DNA of 64,000 nucleotides. It comes from an uncultured Roseovarius sp. Its GTDB lineage: Bacteria; Pseudomonadota; Alphaproteobacteria; Rhodobacterales; Rhodobacteraceae. Shown here one piece after another: positions 27,559 through 38,705 of the stretch. Position 1 is the stretch's first letter. The number at the start of each line of letters is the position of its first letter. A program made the position numbers and the translations under genes. The notes under the pieces are model-generated. The model saw only the letters and a list, made by a program, of their open reading frames with translations, did no database searches and was not told where the DNA came from. Location of the stretch: NCBI GenBank assembly GCA_947499555.1, contig CANMOU010000001.1, positions 496,001-560,000 of the forward strand. Reading direction: 5' to 3'.

Positions 27559-27743
27559 GTAGGGTGGGCATTCTGCCCACCAAGGCAGCATTTATTGCCC
27601 AAAGAGATCGAGATCTTGAAAAGAGGTTTGCTCGCGTTCTTTAACGACCGCCCCCGAAGAAACCATACTGGTGCGCAACTTCAGGAAATGTCGTTGTGGC
27701 TTAGAGGACGTCTTGTGGATGGTGGGCAGAATGTCCACCCTAC
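27559..27743. repeat. 23-base terminal inverted repeats bounding a 139-base segment
   Basis: The left arm 27559-27581 and right arm 27721-27743 are inverted copies with one mismatch in 23. Each arm is also a hairpin (GGTGGGCA-ttc-TGCCCACC on the left). No coding capacity is seen inside. The whole gene-free stretch 27459-27771 consists of this element, a degenerate double-hairpin copy inside it, and short flanks. It resembles a REP pair or a miniature inverted-repeat element. Confidence 0.7.
27612..27650. repeat. Degenerate copy C of the double-hairpin element
   Basis: CGAGATCTTGAAAAGA followed by CTCGCGTTCTTT aligns with copy A over both hairpin 5' halves, but the second hairpin has lost its 3' arm. 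It is nested between the 23-base inverted repeats. Confidence 0.45.
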
Positions 27744-27771
27744 GTTTGTTGCCCTAAAATTCTGCACCAAA

Positions 27772-28596
27772 TCAGTCACTACACTTTCCGGGCTTTTGAA
27801 CTACCGAAAGTTGTACTTTCCCATCTTTGCTAGGCGTGAAAGAGGCGTTTGCATAACAATTTGAAACACCGTGGTTTGCTTTCCAGCAAGCGGCTTGCGC
27901 TGTGATCTTACCGTTTTCTTTCTTTGGAAACTTATATTTTGCCGCAGGATTCCAATTCTTTTTCCACGGCCATGGGCGATAGAGAGGTAAGCCTTCAAAA
28001 TTCCAAAGCTCTTCGATATCGAAATCTGCCTTTTTGCTACCGTCAATACCTTCTTCAAGTTTGGCTTGGTAGTACGATCTTCTATCAAATGCGGCATCGT
28101 TGCAGTGGTAAAACGTTCTACCTTGATTGGACTGCAAATTTCCTTCGGCTCTCACACCCAAACAAACCGTATGATCAAACGTTTCCGCCAAAAACTCATC
28201 CATTTGTAAAATCACGTCGTCGTAGCAATGAATAAGGTCAATCGGAATGAACCAAAGGGTGTCGTTTGCTAAATCTTTTTCAAGTTCTCTCGTTAGGTTC
28301 ATTGGGTACCGAGAATTTAAACCTCGGTCACAAGTGTTCCAAAAATCTGAGGAAGCGCTAATTTTGAACTCTGGCCAATACTTGAGTAAAGATTGATAGT
28401 ACTTTTCTAAAGTGTGTTTGAATAACTTTTTCGGGTCTTCGCCAGCCATTAACAACATCTGTTTCAACGAAAGTTCGATTGCATACCCCAGATTAATCAA
28501 GCCGGCTTGAAATTGGCTGCTAATCATCAAAGTTCGTCCAGCTAAGTAATAACTTTCCCGGAGAACAGTAAATTTCTCTTTCGTGCTTTGATCCAT
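27772..28596 (-). CDS. AT-rich orphan protein, possible HEPN-like N-terminal domain
   Basis: A 274-residue protein clearly poorer in G+C than its neighbours by eye. The N-terminal 80 residues look like a HEPN helical bundle (YYLAGRTLMISSQFQAGLIN, YAIELSLKQMLLMAG, KKLFKHTLEKY); no clear RxxxxH nuclease motif is visible. The C-terminal half is Trp/Lys/Asn rich (YRPWPWKKNWNPAAKYKFPK). It starts five bases after the uvrB stop and uses a GAGGTAG site contained in the uvrB tail. Adjacent inverted repeats and base composition suggest horizontal acquisition. Confidence 0.6.
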   Translation of the reverse strand: MDQSTKEKFTVLRESYYLAGRTLMISSQFQAGLINLGYAIELSLKQMLLMAGEDPKKLFKHTLEKYYQSLLKYWPEFKISASSDFWNTCDRGLNSRYPMNLTRELEKDLANDTLWFIPIDLIHCYDDVILQMDEFLAETFDHTVCLGVRAEGNLQSNQGRTFYHCNDAAFDRRSYYQAKLEEGIDGSKKADFDIEELWNFEGLPLYRPWPWKKNWNPAAKYKFPKKENGKITAQAACWKANHGVSNCYANASFTPSKDGKVQLSVVQKPGKCSD

Positions 28597-28601
28597 TTGC
28601 T

Positions 28602-30791
<2,190 letters not shown>

Positions 30792-31010
30792 GGGGGCGAT
30801 TCCTTTGGGATGTCCCACAGTTGTGGCCAGCGCCGCAGAGTTCAAGAGATCGCGCGATGCCGGGATGGGGTGCTGTCACGTGCTGTCAGGAGGATTCGGG
30901 TATTTTCGACAAGAAAGAAGCTGGGTTTGAAGAGACTTGCGCGCATTTGCGCTCTTGTCGGGGGGCGGGCGTTTGGGCTACATCACGAGGGCGGAAAACG
31001 GAGACGCAGC

Positions 31011-31322
31011 ATGCCAGCACGGATTTACAAGCCAACGCGCAACGCCATGCAGTCGGGCAGTGCCAAGACCAAGTATTGGGTTCTCGAACATGTCAATGAA
31101 ACCGGCCGCGAGGTGGATCCTCTGATGGGTTGGACCAGCTCGGCTGACACGCAGGCGCAGGTGCGGCTCCGCTTTGAAAGCAAGGAAGCGGCACTGGATT
31201 ACGCCAGGGAGCATGGCATTGACGCGGTGGTGAGCGAGCCAAAGACGCGCAAGGCCAATATCCGCCAGGGCGGATATGGCGAGAATTTTGCCACCAGCCG
31301 CCGGGGCGCGTGGACGCACTGA
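31011..31322 (+). CDS. NDUFS4/NDUFA4-type complex I accessory subunit (ETC complex I conserved region)
   Basis: A 103-residue homologue of the mitochondrial 18-kDa complex I subunit: [41 protein letters not shown], and C-terminal RRGAWTH. It is an alphaproteobacterial accessory subunit at the NADH-binding arm; the main nuo genes are elsewhere. ATG 31011, no partner genes adjacent. Confidence 0.9.
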   Translation: MPARIYKPTRNAMQSGSAKTKYWVLEHVNETGREVDPLMGWTSSADTQAQVRLRFESKEAALDYAREHGIDAVVSEPKTRKANIRQGGYGENFATSRRGAWTH

Positions 31323-31344
31323 CGCGCCCGAAACTCTCTCAAAA

Positions 31345-31358
31345 TTGATACGGATCAA
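31345..31358 (+). promoter_or_regulatory. Perfect FNR/FnrL box upstream of ppk2
   Basis: TTGAT-ACGG-ATCAA matches all ten conserved positions of the FNR palindrome and lies 60 bases upstream of the ppk2 ATG. It predicts induction of ppk2 under low oxygen. Confidence 0.75.
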
Positions 31359-31417
31359 GGCTGTCTTTGGCGATCAAAGGTAGACTTGGGTCATGTCAAA
31401 TTGAATGGGAGCGTGTG

Positions 31418-32332
31418 ATGGCCAACGGAGCTGCAAAAGCGCAAGATAAGAAACCTTCGGTGAAAGTTGTCCCCGTTGAGGCCAAGGTTGTGGCCGAGCA
31501 AGATGCCGAAACCGAAACTTACCCCTATACCGACAAGCTCAGTCGCAGAAGTTATGAGACTCAAAAGGCCAAACTTCAGGCCGAATTGCTCAAGGCCCAG
31601 CTTTGGGCGCAGGAGAGCGGTGAGAAATTCGTGTTGATCTTCGAGGGCCGTGACGCGGCCGGCAAGGGCGGCACGATCAAGCGGTTCACCGAACATCTTA
31701 ATCCCCGTCAGGCACGGGTTGTGGCCCTGAACAAGCCCACCGATGATGAAAAAGGCCAATGGTTTTTCCAGCGATACATCGATCATCTGCCTACCTCTGG
31801 CGAAATGGTCTTCTACGACCGCTCCTGGTACAACCGCGCCGGGGTTGAGCGGGTGATGGGCTTTTGTGAGCCCGGGGAATATCTTGAGTTCATGCGCCAG
31901 ACGCCCGAGCTTGAGCGAATGCTGGTCCGCTCGGGCATTCGGCTCTTCAAATACTGGTTCTCGGTCGGTCAGGACGAACAGAAGCGCCGGTTCGACAGCC
32001 GCGCAACTGATCCGCTGAAGCAGTGGAAGTTGAGCCCGATTGACAAGCAGTCGCTTGGCAAATGGAACGAATACACCGAGGCGAAAGAGGCGATGTTTTT
32101 CTACACCGACACCGCCGATGCCCCCTGGACCGTGATAAAATCCAACGACAAGAAGCGCGCGCGGCTGGCTTGCATGCGCCATTTTCTGAATGCGGTGGAT
32201 TACCCCGGAAAGGACCGGAAAATCATTCAGGCGCCTGATCCGCTGATCGTGTCGTCGGCGAAACATATCCTGCATGGATCGGACCATATCCTTGGAAAAT
32301 CACTGCATCCCGAAACCCGGCACGTGCGCTAA
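31418..32332 (+). CDS. ppk2: Polyphosphate kinase 2 (class I)
   Basis: Transfers phosphate between polyphosphate and nucleotides, mainly polyP-driven phosphorylation of ADP or GDP. 304 residues with Walker A (FEGRDAAGKGGTIKRF), the lid/Walker B region (VFYDRSWYNRAGVERVMGF) and DPLKQWKLSPID typical of single-domain PPK2. N-terminal 40 residues are low-complexity and likely disordered. Expression is predicted to be FnrL-dependent from the perfect box at 31345. Confidence 0.94.
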   Translation: MANGAAKAQDKKPSVKVVPVEAKVVAEQDAETETYPYTDKLSRRSYETQKAKLQAELLKAQLWAQESGEKFVLIFEGRDAAGKGGTIKRFTEHLNPRQARVVALNKPTDDEKGQWFFQRYIDHLPTSGEMVFYDRSWYNRAGVERVMGFCEPGEYLEFMRQTPELERMLVRSGIRLFKYWFSVGQDEQKRRFDSRATDPLKQWKLSPIDKQSLGKWNEYTEAKEAMFFYTDTADAPWTVIKSNDKKRARLACMRHFLNAVDYPGKDRKIIQAPDPLIVSSAKHILHGSDHILGKSLHPETRHVR

Positions 32333-32390
32333 GCTGCCGATCGCATAAGAACGGTTGCGGGTGCCTGTACCGGGCCTTAAATCTGTCGGC

Positions 32391-33020
32391 ATGGTTCGAA
32401 TTTGCGCCTTGATGCTTGCCGTGTTGGTCGCGCCCCTTGCGCAGGCGCATCCGCATGTTTTTGTCGAAGTTGAACTGACCTTCGAGACCGATGAAGATGG
32501 CTCGGTGACAGCTGTCGAAGTACAGTGGACTTATGACGGGCTTTTTTCGCTCTTGGTGCTGGCCGATGGCGGGTATGATTCCGATGCCGATCTGAAGCTG
32601 ACCGAAGATGAGAAAGCGGCACTTCTGGGCTTTGAGCTGACCGACTGGCCCGAGGGGTTTGAAGGTGCGCTTTTCCTGCATAGCGAAGGCGAGAAGGTCA
32701 CCCTGGGTACGCCAGAGGCCGTGTCGGTTGACCTGGTGGATGGTCAGATCGTTTCCGTGCACCGCCGCGAGGTTGCGCCCGTGGCTCTGCAGGGGCTTCG
32801 GGCTGAGCCATTTGATCCGTTTTACTATGCCGCCCTGAGCTTGCGAAAGGTCAGCGGTGTGCCGGAGCGGTGCGAAATCCGGATCACGCGCCCCGACAAG
32901 GCCGAGGTTGCCAATTGGGTGTCAGGTCTGGGTGACCAGTCGGGTGAGGCGTTCTTTGAAGAGTTTCGTGTCGGGAAATACTACACGGACCGGCTGGACG
33001 TGACATGCGCCGCATCCTAG
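32391..33020 (+). CDS. DUF1007 family periplasmic protein
   Basis: A 209-residue secreted protein with a signal peptide (cleavage after LAQA) directly followed by HPHVFVE, the N-terminal His motif of DUF1007. It is almost always paired with a NicO/RcnA-type metal permease, as here (16-base overlap), suggesting it binds nickel or cobalt in the periplasm and assists transport. Confidence 0.88.
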   Translation: MVRICALMLAVLVAPLAQAHPHVFVEVELTFETDEDGSVTAVEVQWTYDGLFSLLVLADGGYDSDADLKLTEDEKAALLGFELTDWPEGFEGALFLHSEGEKVTLGTPEAVSVDLVDGQIVSVHRREVAPVALQGLRAEPFDPFYYAALSLRKVSGVPERCEIRITRPDKAEVANWVSGLGDQSGEAFFEEFRVGKYYTDRLDVTCAAS

Positions 33021-33886
33021 CAGGTGGGGCGGTTTGCGTTATTGGCCTTGCCGTCTGGCTTTGGGGTTTTGGCGGAGATGACACGGTTCTGCGATGGGCG
33101 TTGGCCGGGCAGGAGCGCGCGCAAAACACCATGGCCGGATATTTGCAACGCTTGCGGGCCAATGACAGTGCCGCTCTGGCGGGGCTCTGGGGCATTTGCT
33201 TTGCCTACGGCTTTTTCCACGCCGCCGGGCCGGGACATGGCAAGCTGCTTATCGGCGGGTACGGCATGGGAGCGCAGGTGCCGCTTTCGCGGCTCAGCGT
33301 CATTGCGGTAATCTCGAGCCTCGCGCAGGCGGCGGTGGCCGTGGCGCTGGTCTATGCCGGTGTCTTCCTTTTCGGTCTGTCGCGCTCGTTCATGACGGAT
33401 TTGTCGGATCGCTGGCTGGCCCCGGCCAGCTATGCCGCCATCGCGCTGGTGGGGCTCTGGCTTGTCTTTCGCGGCCTGCGTCACTTGCGGCGGGCGCAGG
33501 CCGCACCCCATAGCGACGTCTGCCACACCTGCGGCCACAGCCATGCGCCCGATGCCGCCCATGTGGCCCAGGCAAACGGGCTGCGCGATATGATCATGCT
33601 GGTGGCCGCCGTGGCGATCCGGCCCTGCACCGGTGCGCTTTTTTTGCTTATCCTGACTGTCCAGCTGGGCCTTCACATGGCCGGTGTCGTGGGGGTCTTC
33701 ATCATGGGGCTCGGCACGGCAAGTGTGACCCTTGCCGTGGCGGTGGCCTCAGTGACCTTGCGCGACGGGTTCTTTGCCCGGCTGGCCACTTCGGGACGTC
33801 TCCCACTGGCCTTGCCGCTGGTCGAGATTGCGGCGGGCGTGATCGTGGCCATCGTGTCTCTGCAATTGATGCGCGCCTCGCTCTGA
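33005..33886 (+). CDS. Nickel/cobalt transporter, NicO/RcnA type
   Basis: A 293-residue membrane protein with about six segments, the HAAGPGHGK motif (with HX-GHGK) in an early segment, a His/Cys-rich cytoplasmic loop (CHTCGHSHAPDAAH) and RPCTGAL in a later one. These are hallmarks of NicO/RcnA permeases. Coupled to the DUF1007 gene. Direction (import or export) cannot be read from sequence. Confidence 0.9.
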   Translation: MRRILAGGAVCVIGLAVWLWGFGGDDTVLRWALAGQERAQNTMAGYLQRLRANDSAALAGLWGICFAYGFFHAAGPGHGKLLIGGYGMGAQVPLSRLSVIAVISSLAQAAVAVALVYAGVFLFGLSRSFMTDLSDRWLAPASYAAIALVGLWLVFRGLRHLRRAQAAPHSDVCHTCGHSHAPDAAHVAQANGLRDMIMLVAAVAIRPCTGALFLLILTVQLGLHMAGVVGVFIMGLGTASVTLAVAVASVTLRDGFFARLATSGRLPLALPLVEIAAGVIVAIVSLQLMRASL

Positions 33887-33932
33887 CGCTTATGTCCTTG
33901 TGTTGCAGACCGCGCGGTTCTAGGGCTGCGCC

Positions 33933-35321
33933 ATGCAAGCTCGTCTGACATATAGCCAACATGCCCGGGCCACCTTGCGCCTTGGCCTGCCCTTGGTGGG
34001 CAGCCATGTCGCGCAAATGGCGATTATCCTCTCTGACGCGGTGATGCTTGGGTGGTATTCGGTCGAGGCACTGGCGGCCGAGGTGCTGGGCGGGACGTTG
34101 TATTACACGCTCTTCTTGGTGGGATCGGGATTTGCCTGGGCTGTGATGCCGATGGTGGCAGCAGCGGAGGCTAACGGAGATGAACGGCAGATCCGGCGCG
34201 TGGCGCGGATGGGTGGCTGGGCCTCGATGATGTTTGCGGTACTAGCCTTGCCGATCATGTTCTGGGCCGAGCCGTTGTTCTTGATGGCCGGGCAAGAGCC
34301 CGATGTCTCGGCACTGGCGGGCGATTATGCGGAATTGGTGGGGATCGCCCTTTTCCCGTCGCTCATGGTGATGGTGCTCAAGTCCTATCTGGCGGCGCTG
34401 GAGCGCACGCAGATCGTGCTTTGGGTCACGGTGGGCGCGGTGGGCGTCAATATCCTCGTCAATTACCTCTTCATTTTTGGCAATTGGGGCATGCCGGAGA
34501 TGGGCGTTCGGGGGGCGGCGCTGGCCTCTTTGGTGACCACAAGCCTGTCTTTCGTGATCCTGGCCATTTACGCCGCGAAGGCGGAGCCGGAACATGCGCT
34601 TTTCACCCGCGTCTGGCGGCCTGATTGGGAGGCTTTGGGACAGGTCTTTCGCCTCGGCTGGCCTATTGGCATGACAAGCCTGGCCGAGACCGGCCTCTTT
34701 GCCGCCTCGACCGTGATGATGGGCTGGCTGGGGACGATTGCGCTGGCCGCGCACGGGATTGCGATGCAGGTCGCTTCCGTGACCTTCATGGTGCATCTCG
34801 GCCTGTCCAACGCGGCCACTGTGCGGGCCGGTCAGGCCTTTGGTCGCGGTGATGGCCCGGGACTGCGCGACGGGGCCAAGGTGGTGCTGGGCCTCTCGGC
34901 GGTCTTTGCGTTGGTGACGGTGATCATCATGCTGGTTTGGCCGGAAACACTCATTTCACTGTTCCTTGATCCTGAAGAACCGGACCGTGCTGCGGTGATT
35001 GGCGTGGGCGTGGGTCTTCTGGCCGCCGCTGCCCTTTTTCAGTTCATGGACGCCGGGCAGGTGATGGCGCTTGGCCTGTTGCGCGGCGTGCAGGACACAC
35101 GCGCACCGATGATCATCGCCACGATCAGCTACTGGATCATCGGCGTGCCGGTTTCCTACGTCTTTGGGTTCACTCTCGGCGGCGGCGGCGTGGGCATATG
35201 GCTGGGCCTTGCCGTGGGCCTGGCACTGGCGGCGGTGCTCTTGCTCATCCGCTTCTGGGGTTGGTCAGGGCGCAATGTGGGCGTGCGGGCCTTGCAAGAG
35301 AGCCGCGAAGGCGCTAATTGA
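33933..35321 (+). CDS. MATE family multidrug/toxin exporter
   Basis: A 462-residue protein with twelve predicted segments in two MatE repeats (LGLPLVGSHVAQMAIILSDAVM; GWPIGMTSLAETGLFAASTV). NorM-like cation-antiport exporter. A preQ1 riboswitch begins about six bases after its stop, so queC has its own control signal but could receive read-through. Confidence 0.92.
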   Translation: MQARLTYSQHARATLRLGLPLVGSHVAQMAIILSDAVMLGWYSVEALAAEVLGGTLYYTLFLVGSGFAWAVMPMVAAAEANGDERQIRRVARMGGWASMMFAVLALPIMFWAEPLFLMAGQEPDVSALAGDYAELVGIALFPSLMVMVLKSYLAALERTQIVLWVTVGAVGVNILVNYLFIFGNWGMPEMGVRGAALASLVTTSLSFVILAIYAAKAEPEHALFTRVWRPDWEALGQVFRLGWPIGMTSLAETGLFAASTVMMGWLGTIALAAHGIAMQVASVTFMVHLGLSNAATVRAGQAFGRGDGPGLRDGAKVVLGLSAVFALVTVIIMLVWPETLISLFLDPEEPDRAAVIGVGVGLLAAAALFQFMDAGQVMALGLLRGVQDTRAPMIIATISYWIIGVPVSYVFGFTLGGGGVGIWLGLAVGLALAAVLLLIRFWGWSGRNVGVRALQESREGAN

Positions 35322-35325
35322 CCGG

Positions 35326-35364
35326 CCTGCGGTCGCAGCCTACCCGCGTTAAAAAACAAGGACC
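35326..35364 (+). promoter_or_regulatory. preQ1-I riboswitch
   Basis: A short H-type pseudoknot-like element directly precedes queC. Stem P1 pairs TGCGG (35328-35332) with CCGCG (35344-35348); the intervening loop TCGCAGCCTAC carries the CGCAG recognition segment, and the tail GTTAAAAAACAAGG (35348-35361) is the A-rich strand containing the ribosome binding site. The pattern aligns with the Thermoanaerobacter tengcongensis translational preQ1-I switch. The start codon is at 35371, so preQ1 binding would hide the AAGG. Confidence 0.85.
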
Positions 35365-35370
35365 AAATCA

Positions 35371-36063
35371 ATGGATACGATTGTGATCTGCTCAGGCGGG
35401 CTCGATTCCGTGTCGCTGGCCCATAAGGTGGCCGGTGAGGCGGTGCTTCGGGGGCTTTTGTCCTTCGACTACGGCCAGCGCCATGTGAAGGAAGTGGAGT
35501 ATGCTGCGGCCTGTGCGGCGCGTCTGGGCGTGTCGCACAAGGTGGTGGATATCTCAGACGTTGGTGCTGCGCTGTCCGGCTCGGCGCTGACCGATGATGT
35601 GGACGTGCCTGACGGGCACTATGCCGAAGAGACCATGAAGATCACCATCGTGCCCAACCGCAATGCGATCATGCTGGCGATTGCCTTTGGCATGGCAGCG
35701 GCGGAAAAGGCAGATGCCGTGGCCGCAGCAGTGCATGGCGGGGATCACTTCATTTATCCCGATTGTCGTCCTGGCTTCATCAAGGCGTTTCAGACCATGC
35801 AGGATCACGCACTGGAAGGTGTGGCGAGTGTGAAGCTCTACACGCCATTTGTGGAAATCTCGAAGGCCGGCATCGTGACCGAGGGGGCGCGTCATGGCAC
35901 GCCCTTTGCTGAGACATGGTCCTGCTACAAGGGCGGCGAGGTGCATTGCGGGCGCTGTGGCACCTGCGTGGAGCGGCGCGAGGCGTTTCATCTGGCGGGC
36001 GTCGAGGACCCCACGGTCTATGCCGATACAGATTTCTGGAAATCCGCCGTGGGGGTGGCCTGA
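35371..36063 (+). CDS. queC: 7-cyano-7-deazaguanine synthase QueC
   Basis: Converts 7-carboxy-7-deazaguanine to preQ0 with ATP and ammonia. The 230 residues have the PP-loop (CSGGLDSVSL) and the four-cysteine zinc site near the C-terminus (CYKGGEVHCGRCGTC). First gene of queCDEF; stop and queD start overlap as TGATG. Confidence 0.96.
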   Translation: MDTIVICSGGLDSVSLAHKVAGEAVLRGLLSFDYGQRHVKEVEYAAACAARLGVSHKVVDISDVGAALSGSALTDDVDVPDGHYAEETMKITIVPNRNAIMLAIAFGMAAAEKADAVAAAVHGGDHFIYPDCRPGFIKAFQTMQDHALEGVASVKLYTPFVEISKAGIVTEGARHGTPFAETWSCYKGGEVHCGRCGTCVERREAFHLAGVEDPTVYADTDFWKSAVGVA

Positions 36064-36419
36064 TGTACCGGATCACCAAGGAATTTCACTTCTCAGCCAG
36101 TCATCAGCTGCATGGCCTGCCTGACGATCACCAATGCGCTCGCCTGCATGGGCATAACTACATCGTTGAGATTGAAATGCAGGCCGAGGCGCTCAACACG
36201 CATGGCTTTGTGCGCGACTACCTCGATATGGCCGAGTTGAAACACTATATCGACGACACGCTCGATCACCGGCACCTCAATGACGTGCTGGGCGATGATG
36301 GCGTGACCGCCGAGCAGATGGCCAAACATTTCTACGACTGGTGCAAGACCCGCTGGCCCGAGGTGAGCGCCGCACGAGTCAGCGAAACCCCCAAGACATG
36401 GGCCGAGTACAGGCCATGA
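36063..36419 (+). CDS. queD: 6-carboxy-5,6,7,8-tetrahydropterin synthase QueD
   Basis: A 118-residue 6-pyruvoyl tetrahydropterin synthase homologue. Zinc-ligand His residues appear in SASHQL and LHGHNY; a catalytic Cys is present before them (CARLHGH). Makes 6-carboxytetrahydropterin from dihydroneopterin triphosphate. Overlaps queC by one base and queE by four. Confidence 0.95.
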   Translation: MYRITKEFHFSASHQLHGLPDDHQCARLHGHNYIVEIEMQAEALNTHGFVRDYLDMAELKHYIDDTLDHRHLNDVLGDDGVTAEQMAKHFYDWCKTRWPEVSAARVSETPKTWAEYRP

Positions 36420-37141
36420 GTGGTGACACGATCCGTGTGTCCGAGATTTTCGGGCCGACGATCCAGGGCGAAGGCGCGCTGATCGGGCAGCCCACGGTTT
36501 TTGTGCGCACCGGTGGCTGCGATTTCCGGTGCAGCTGGTGTGACAGCATGCACGCGGTGGACAATGACTACCGCGACACGTGGAAACCAATGACGGCACA
36601 GGCGGTGATGGAAGAGGTGGCGACGCTCTCGGGCGGCAAGCCCATTCTGGTTACGCTTTCGGGTGGCAATCCGGCCATTCAGCCTTTGGCAGAATTGATC
36701 CGCCTGGGGCAGAGCCAAGGCTATTACTTTGCCATGGAAACCCAAGGATCAGTTGTGAAGGACTGGTTCGAAGCGCTTGATATGCTGGTGCTTTCGCCCA
36801 AACCACCCTCGTCAGGGATGGAGACGAACTGGGAGTTGGTGACGGAGTGTATTGAGGCTGGACAGGGCACGCAGACGGTGCTGAAGATCGTGGTCTTCAA
36901 CGAGGCCGATTTCGCTTATGCGCGTGAGGCCGCGGCACGCTTTCCGCAGCTGCCCCTATATCTGCAACCCGGCAATCACACGCCGCCGCCGCCCGAGGAT
37001 GACAGCGCTGTGGTCGATCAGGCCGGGTTGGATGCCCGCATGCGCTGGCTGGTGGATCGCGTGGCCGAAGAAAAATGGTATGACGTGCGCGTGCTGCCGC
37101 AGCTGCATGTGAGCCTCTGGGGCAATAAACGGTGCGTATGA
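36416..37141 (+). CDS. queE: 7-carboxy-7-deazaguanine synthase QueE
   Basis: A 241-residue radical SAM enzyme. The CX3CX2C cluster motif (CDFRCSWC) is at about residue 38, preceded by the substrate loop ([21 protein letters not shown]). Makes CDG from carboxytetrahydropterin. Start ATG 36416 overlaps queD (ATGA). queF follows 11 bases later. Confidence 0.95.
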   Translation: MSGDTIRVSEIFGPTIQGEGALIGQPTVFVRTGGCDFRCSWCDSMHAVDNDYRDTWKPMTAQAVMEEVATLSGGKPILVTLSGGNPAIQPLAELIRLGQSQGYYFAMETQGSVVKDWFEALDMLVLSPKPPSSGMETNWELVTECIEAGQGTQTVLKIVVFNEADFAYAREAAARFPQLPLYLQPGNHTPPPPEDDSAVVDQAGLDARMRWLVDRVAEEKWYDVRVLPQLHVSLWGNKRCV

Positions 37142-37152
37142 GGGAGACCGAC

Positions 37153-37617
37153 ATGGCCGAGAACATCTACAAGGATCTGAAGCAACTGGGCGGCGCGACG
37201 GTGGTGCCGCAAAGCCCGGAAGAGGCCGAGCTTGAGCGTGTCGAAAACCCGCAGGCCGATGTGGCCTATAACGTGCGGTTCACAGCGCCCGAGTTCACCT
37301 CGCTCTGCCCGATGACCGGCCAGCCCGATTTTGCGCATCTGGTGATCGACTATGTGCCGGATCAGTGGCTGGTGGAAAGCAAATCGCTTAAGCTTTACCT
37401 CACAAGCTTTCGAAATCACGGGGCTTTTCACGAGGATTGTACGGTGAGCATCGCCCGACGGCTGGTGGCGTTTCTTGAGCCACAATGGCTACGCATCGGC
37501 GGCTACTGGTATCCGCGCGGCGGCATTCCGATTGATGTGTTCTGGCAGACGGGGGACTTGCCTAAGGGCGTGTGGGTGCCTGATCAGGGTGTCCCAGGGT
37601 ATCGCGGGCGGGGGTAG
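37153..37617 (+). CDS. queF: NADPH-dependent preQ0 reductase QueF
   Basis: A 154-residue unimodular QueF: catalytic Cys in [12 protein letters not shown], the QueF motif ESKSLKLY and [11 protein letters not shown]. Reduces preQ0 to preQ1 and completes precursor synthesis; preQ1 then feeds back on the upstream riboswitch. Start ATG 37153 has AGGGAG ten bases upstream. tgt and queA are not in this window. Confidence 0.95.
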   Translation: MAENIYKDLKQLGGATVVPQSPEEAELERVENPQADVAYNVRFTAPEFTSLCPMTGQPDFAHLVIDYVPDQWLVESKSLKLYLTSFRNHGAFHEDCTVSIARRLVAFLEPQWLRIGGYWYPRGGIPIDVFWQTGDLPKGVWVPDQGVPGYRGRG

Positions 37618-37661
37618 ACGTCATCCACGGGCATGACCCGAGGACCACTTCACCAAGAGAA

Positions 37662-37735
37662 CCCCGATCAAGTCGGGGATGAGGGTACGCTAAGCTGTGT
37701 CAGCGGCGGCCCTTTCGGGCCGGTCCGGCGCTGGC
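37662..37735 (+). terminator. Stem-loops after queF
   Basis: In the 173-base convergent spacer, CCCCGA-tcaag-TCGGGG (37662-37678) is followed by a longer hairpin 37698-37735 (outer GTGTCAGCG with CGCTGGCAC, inner GGCCC with GGGCC). Neither has a T-run. The first resembles a repeat type found widely between alphaproteobacterial genes. Confidence 0.5.
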
Positions 37736-37790
37736 ACGGCGGGGCTGCGGCCCCTGGTTCCGTGCCTTTGTCGAAGTGAAGAATTGTCAC

Positions 37791-38705
37791 TTAAACCAAC
37801 GTCACCGGCGGTTTGCGACGGATGCCCATCACCGCGTTAAAGCCAATCGCCACCAGCAAAATTGCGCCGCCAATGGCCGTAGCGGCTGATATCGTTTCAC
37901 CGATGAAAAGCCACACCCAAAGCGGCCCCAGCACCACTTCGGCCAGCGAAAGAAGCGTCAGCTCGGCCGCAGGAACATATTTCGAGCCGATGGTGTAAAG
38001 CACCAGACCCGCCCCCACCTGAAAGACGCCCATGCAAAGGGCAATGCCACCATCATGAGGCGTCAGGATAAGCGGCAATCCAAGCATCAGGCAGATCACC
38101 CCCATGACAACAATCGCCATCAGGCCTGAGACAAACACGGCTGGCAGCATTTCTCCCTTACGGCCCCAGCGCAAAGCGATGGTGAAAACGGCAAAGCCGA
38201 GGGCCGATAGAAGCGCCGCGAAATTGCCCGCCATGGAAGACACGCCCGATGTGTCGCTCACCATCACGCCGATGCCGCCACAGGCCGCCAGAATGGCGAT
38301 CCATGTATGCGGGCGCACCTTTTCGCGCAGGATGATCCAGGCCAGGACCGCCGTCATGAACGGGGCCGTGGCAAAGAGCAGCAGCGCGTCGGCGACAGAT
38401 GTCTTCTGAATGGCGTAAATCCCGCCAGTGTAGGCCGCCACCAACGCGGCACCGCCGATGAATGTGGGCCAGCCTCCGAGCCGAACCAAACGCAACGGGT
38501 CCTGCCCGGTGCGCAATCGGATCACGATGTAAAGCAGGGCTGTCAGGCCAAAGGAGCGATACAAAAGGATCTGCCAGACCAGCGCGTCTTCAATAAGACG
38601 GATGCCAAGCCCAACGGTTGACCACATCACACCAGCGAGGATCACCAGAAGGTAACCCGAGGCCCGTGTGTCGGGCACAGGTGTGGCGGGGGCGGTGCCG
38701 GTCAT
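37791..38705 (-). CDS. EamA/DMT superfamily transporter
   Basis: A 304-residue ten-segment protein with two EamA repeats (LAGVMWSTVGLGIRLIED). Start overlaps the stop of the upstream DMT gene as ATGA, so the two are one transcription unit. Substrate unknown. Confidence 0.85.
   Translation of the reverse strand: MTGTAPATPVPDTRASGYLLVILAGVMWSTVGLGIRLIEDALVWQILLYRSFGLTALLYIVIRLRTGQDPLRLVRLGGWPTFIGGAALVAAYTGGIYAIQKTSVADALLLFATAPFMTAVLAWIILREKVRPHTWIAILAACGGIGVMVSDTSGVSSMAGNFAALLSALGFAVFTIALRWGRKGEMLPAVFVSGLMAIVVMGVICLMLGLPLILTPHDGGIALCMGVFQVGAGLVLYTIGSKYVPAAELTLLSLAEVVLGPLWVWLFIGETISAATAIGGAILLVAIGFNAVMGIRRKPPVTLV

Noticed and set aside
30792-31010. LexA (SOS) box before uvrB
   Set aside because: The alphaproteobacterial GTTC-N7-GTTC pattern was not found; only a GTGCTGTCA direct repeat (30870-30889) is visible and has no known role.
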